Origin: Spartobacteria bacterium
Lineage (GTDB): Bacteria; Verrucomicrobiota; Verrucomicrobiia; Chthoniobacterales; UBA10450
Length of the DNA: 64,000 bases
Reading direction: 5' to 3'
Assembly: GCA_003134765.1 (NCBI GenBank)
Contig: PLCM01000006.1
Location: forward strand, 1 to 64,000
Each line of letters starts with the position of its first letter. The first letter of the stretch is position 1. Made by a program: the position numbers and the translations under genes. This document shows positions 61,226 to 64,000 of the stretch, piece by piece. The notes under the pieces were generated by a model. It was not told where the DNA came from. It ran no database searches and saw only the letters and a program-made list of their open reading frames with translations.

Positions 61226-64000
61226 ATGCCCGCTCTTGAGAAAGAAGACAAACTGCGTCTGCTCACGATCCTGCTCGAGAGCCGGCATGGCGACCTGCGC
61301 GAACAGAATTTAAATCGCCAGGGCAAAGGACATTTTCACGTGTCGGGAATGGGACACGAAGGACTCGCGGCGCTCGGAGTAGCGATGGTCGAAGGCGATT
61401 ATGTCGTCCCGTACTATCGCGATCGTGCGCTGGTCCTTGGCCGCGGGGTGGCATCGCGCGAACTGGCGCTTGATTATTTCGCCAAACGCAAGGGCCAGAG
61501 CCATGGGCGGCAGATGCCGTCCCATTACAGCTACGCCTCCCGGGGAATTTGGAGCGTGCCGACGCCGACCGGCTCCCAGCTTTTACCGGCGTGCGGGATC
61601 GCGTGGGGAATCCAGCTCGACAAAAAGCCGAATGTCGTGGTCACCACGGTTGGCGATGCCGCGACGCGCCAGGGCGATTTCTTCGAAGCGGTCTGCTTCG
61701 CGAAGGAGCGGAAGCTGCCAATGCTCTTCGTCGTCGAGGACAACAAATACGGCATCAGCAGTCCGACCCGGAAGATCAACCCACGAGCCCTCGATGTTCT
61801 TCAGCCTAACGACTGGCAGGAAATCGACGGCAGCGATGTCCAGCAGATCTACGATGAAGGCGCGAAGGCGTTCGAGTCGATGCGGGCCGGCGGCGGGCCG
61901 GTCTTTTTCTGGGTGAACATGGAACGGCTCTCGAGCCACACCAGTTCCGACGACCACAAACTTTATCGCAGCGCCGAAGAACTGGCCGAGGGCGAAAAAT
62001 GCGATCCGCTAAAGTGCTGGAGCGAGCGGTTGATCGCGGATGGGATCATCACCGCCGACGATTACGCAAAGCTGGCTCAGGAAATCAAAGAACGCATTCG
62101 CAATGAATTCGGGGAAGCGGAACGCGCTGAGGATCCGAACGCGGACGAACTTCAACTCCAGGTAACGGCGGAGTTGCCGCAGCTTACCGGCGACGTTCTG
62201 CCGCCGGGCAAATATCGCATCGGTGACGTGATCAACCAGACGCTCCGTCTCGGACTGCAGAAGAGCGGCGACCGCATCATCTTCGGTGAAGACGTCGAAG
62301 ATCCGAAAGGCGGGGTGTTTCGTCTCACCCAAAAGCTTTCGACCGAATTTCCAAACCAGGTTTACAACTCTCCGCTCGCCGAATCGACGATCCTCGGTGT
62401 CGCCTGCGGTCTCGCTTCCTACGGCAAGCGGCCGGTGTTCGAGCTCCAATTCATCGATTTCATCGGGCCAGCCTGGAACCAGCTCGTGACGAATCTCTCC
62501 ACCTTGCGCTGGCGTTCCTTCGGGACGTGGACCTGCCCCGTCGTGATCTATGCTCCATACGGCGCGTACTTGCCGGGCGGAAGTCTTTGGCACAGCCAGG
62601 CGAACGAAGCGGCGCTAGCGCATTATCCCGGCATCAACGTCGCCATTCCCAGTACGCCCGAGGATGCCGCGGGGTTGCTGTGGACGGCGATGCATTGTGA
62701 AGATCCGACGTTTGTGCTCGTCCCGAAACATTTGCTCTGGGCCGAACACGAATCGACGGAACCGGTGCGCGCGGTGCCGCTCGGGGTCGCGCGAAAACGC
62801 CACGCCGGTTCGGACGTGACCCTGGTCGCATGGGGCAACACGGTCGAGAAGTCGCTGGAAGCTCTCGCTGAGATCGCCGGCGAAATCGGGGTCGATTTGA
62901 TCGACCTGCGCTCGATCGTGCCGTGGGACCGCGCGGCCATTGAAGAATCGGTCGCGCGCACGGGACGGCTCGTGGTTGTGCAGGAAGACAGCGAGAATTG
63001 CAGCGTCGGCCAGATGATTGTCGCGCACCTTGCGGGAGCGCCCGAAATTTGGAGCGAGCTGGTCGCGCCGCCGATCCTGGTCAGCAAGACAAACGTGATG
63101 ATCGGGTACAACCCGATCTACGAATATGCCGCGTTGCCGGACGTGAAGCGGATCGTGGCCGCGTTGCGTCGCGCGATGTCGGCAAAATTGGAGACGGCAC
63201 GCCCTCGGGCTGTCGCGCCTGCGGACGAAATGAAAACTGACCGGCCTGAGGGCAGGCCGGCTCCATCAGAGAAACAGCGGGCCGGGGTCAGCGATCCCGG
63301 CTACAATAGAAATAAGATGCGCGCGCAAAACATTGTCGTGCCGATCATGGGCGAAGGGATTCGCAACGCGAAGGTCGTGACGTTGCTGAAGAAACCGGGA
63401 GACAAGATCGCGCTCGACGACCCGCTTTGCGAAGTCGAAACCGACAAGGCGGTTTATCCCATCGAATCGTCCTTCGCCGGAACGATGGGCGAATGGAAAA
63501 CGGAGGTGGGCGCCACGGTCGATATCGGGCAGGAGATCGGGACGATCGTTACCTCCGGATCGGCGGAAGAATTTGAAGCGACGGAAGCGTCTGTCGATCG
63601 AAATGGGGATTCCGACCTTGTCACGGCAGGCGGGTCGTCTGTCCATTCCCCCGAACAGCCGACACGGCTGCCGCTACCGAAGAAAAGTGCCGCAATCGAG
63701 CCGGCGCTTTCGCCAACGATCGTCCGACGGCTCGGGCGCGTCGTCCCGGCAAATCTCCAGATCGACGCGCGTTGGGATGCGATCCGATTGGCCCGTGAGA
63801 AAGCCAAGAAAAAGGAAGGCAACGAAGCCGCCTCGCCGTCCGTGATGGTAGCGTGGGCAGTGGTTCGCGCGATGGAAAAGCACGCGCCGTTTCGCCGCAT
63901 TATTCTGGAAGACGACCGAATTGTGGAGAACGATCCGTTCGATCTCGGCATCGCAGTTGCCCTCGATGACGATCGGCTCGCGACGGCAGTGGTGACAGAG
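61226..64000 (+). CDS. 2-oxoacid dehydrogenase E1 (alpha+beta) in frame with E2, 3' end outside the window
   Basis: From ATG at 61226 the frame has no stop to the window end (925 codons). Residues about 1-330 are E1 alpha: GDAATRQGDFFEAVCFAKER with VVEDNKYGISSP, the thiamine-diphosphate site. Residues about 345-690 are E1 beta (FGEDVEDPKGG, SPLAESTILGVACGLASYG, RSIVPWDRAAIEESV). A linker of about 45 residues (63180-63316) overlaps repeat sequence. A second ATG at 63317 then opens the E2 lipoyl domain (IVVPIMGEGIRNAKV; lipoyl Lys in VETDKAV), a Pro-rich linker, a subunit-binding region (about 63705-63800) and the start of the E2 acyltransferase domain. It acts on pyruvate or branched-chain 2-oxoacids. 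Either a fused E1-E2 or two genes with no stop between. Confidence 0.85.
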   Translation, partial: MPALEKEDKLRLLTILLESRHGDLREQNLNRQGKGHFHVSGMGHEGLAALGVAMVEGDYVVPYYRDRALVLGRGVASRELALDYFAKRKGQSHGRQMPSHYSYASRGIWSVPTPTGSQLLPACGIAWGIQLDKKPNVVVTTVGDAATRQGDFFEAVCFAKERKLPMLFVVEDNKYGISSPTRKINPRALDVLQPNDWQEIDGSDVQQIYDEGAKAFESMRAGGGPVFFWVNMERLSSHTSSDDHKLYRSAEELAEGEKCDPLKCWSERLIADGIITADDYAKLAQEIKERIRNEFGEAERAEDPNADELQLQVTAELPQLTGDVLPPGKYRIGDVINQTLRLGLQKSGDRIIFGEDVEDPKGGVFRLTQKLSTEFPNQVYNSPLAESTILGVACGLASYGKRPVFELQFIDFIGPAWNQLVTNLSTLRWRSFGTWTCPVVIYAPYGAYLPGGSLWHSQANEAALAHYPGINVAIPSTPEDAAGLLWTAMHCEDPTFVLVPKHLLWAEHESTEPVRAVPLGVARKRHAGSDVTLVAWGNTVEKSLEALAEIAGEIGVDLIDLRSIVPWDRAAIEESVARTGRLVVVQEDSENCSVGQMIVAHLAGAPEIWSELVAPPILVSKTNVMIGYNPIYEYAALPDVKRIVAALRRAMSAKLETARPRAVAPADEMKTDRPEGRPAPSEKQRAGVSDPGYNRNKMRAQNIVVPIMGEGIRNAKVVTLLKKPGDKIALDDPLCEVETDKAVYPIESSFAGTMGEWKTEVGATVDIGQEIGTIVTSGSAEEFEATEASVDRNGDSDLVTAGGSSVHSPEQPTRLPLPKKSAAIEPALSPTIVRRLGRVVPANLQIDARWDAIRLAREKAKKKEGNEAASPSVMVAWAVVRAMEKHAPFRRIILEDDRIVENDPFDLGIAVALDDDRLATAVVTE

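Noticed and set aside
61583..63646. Several minus-strand frames within the dehydrogenase gene
   Set aside because: They overlap a continuous E1/E2 frame with clear motifs and have no domains.

Overview
The window looks like a chromosomal stretch from a member of the Verrucomicrobiota, most likely the soil Spartobacteria / Chthoniobacterales group. This is inferred from roughly 60% GC, many short palindromic intergenic repeats, DUF1259 and DUF4236 proteins, and the exported beta-propeller proteins that share one C-terminal domain. No rRNA was seen and no tRNA was recognised, so the placement is an inference.

Layout. 1-1325 holds no recognisable gene, only repeats. 1.3-3.9 kb holds two nuclease-like genes: an Mrr-type endonuclease with a coiled coil, and an HsdR-N-like protein. 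3.9-6 kb is a run of small membrane proteins with zinc ribbons or GYF domains. 6.3-7.4 kb is a repeat field around a four-helix-bundle (S23/IVS-type) gene. 7.6-17.2 kb carries a lipoprotein and an overlapping operon of three exported proteins, the last a 2,111-aa protein with a nucleotidyltransferase-like motif. 17.4-30.6 kb holds an exported BNR propeller, a cupin, a YncE-like propeller, DUF1259, ChrA, a prolyl oligopeptidase, an M48 protease, a GNAT and an MmcQ/YjbR protein.

30.7-40.3 kb is an arsenic/phosphate/molybdate district. It contains ArsS, a PiT transporter, ArsM, a phosphate-selective porin, a DUF2064 transferase, modABC, a truncated LMW-PTP-type arsenate reductase and an aquaporin. 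It could reduce arsenate, export arsenite and build methylated or sugar-linked arsenic. 40.5-48.1 kb is core metabolism (pdxJ, acpS, folC, accD, comF, a CPBP protease, tlyA, nadK).

49.7-58.5 kb is an accessory region made of compositionally mixed genes. From 49.7 to 54.6 kb a repeated motif separates them, always in the same orientation and with one gene per interval. The motif is TGACATATATCAAT, four variable bases, then ATTTTGTC. An attC-like hairpin follows the SDR gene and a second, incomplete one follows the DHFR-family gene. This looks like a decayed integron-type or otherwise unusual gene-cassette array and is the most novel part of the window. A P63C gene, an IS1-like DDE transposase gene and small unknown genes follow.

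58.5-64 kb returns to core metabolism: lysC, thrC, and a 2-oxoacid dehydrogenase E1 (alpha+beta) frame that runs without a stop into an E2 lipoyl domain and off the window.
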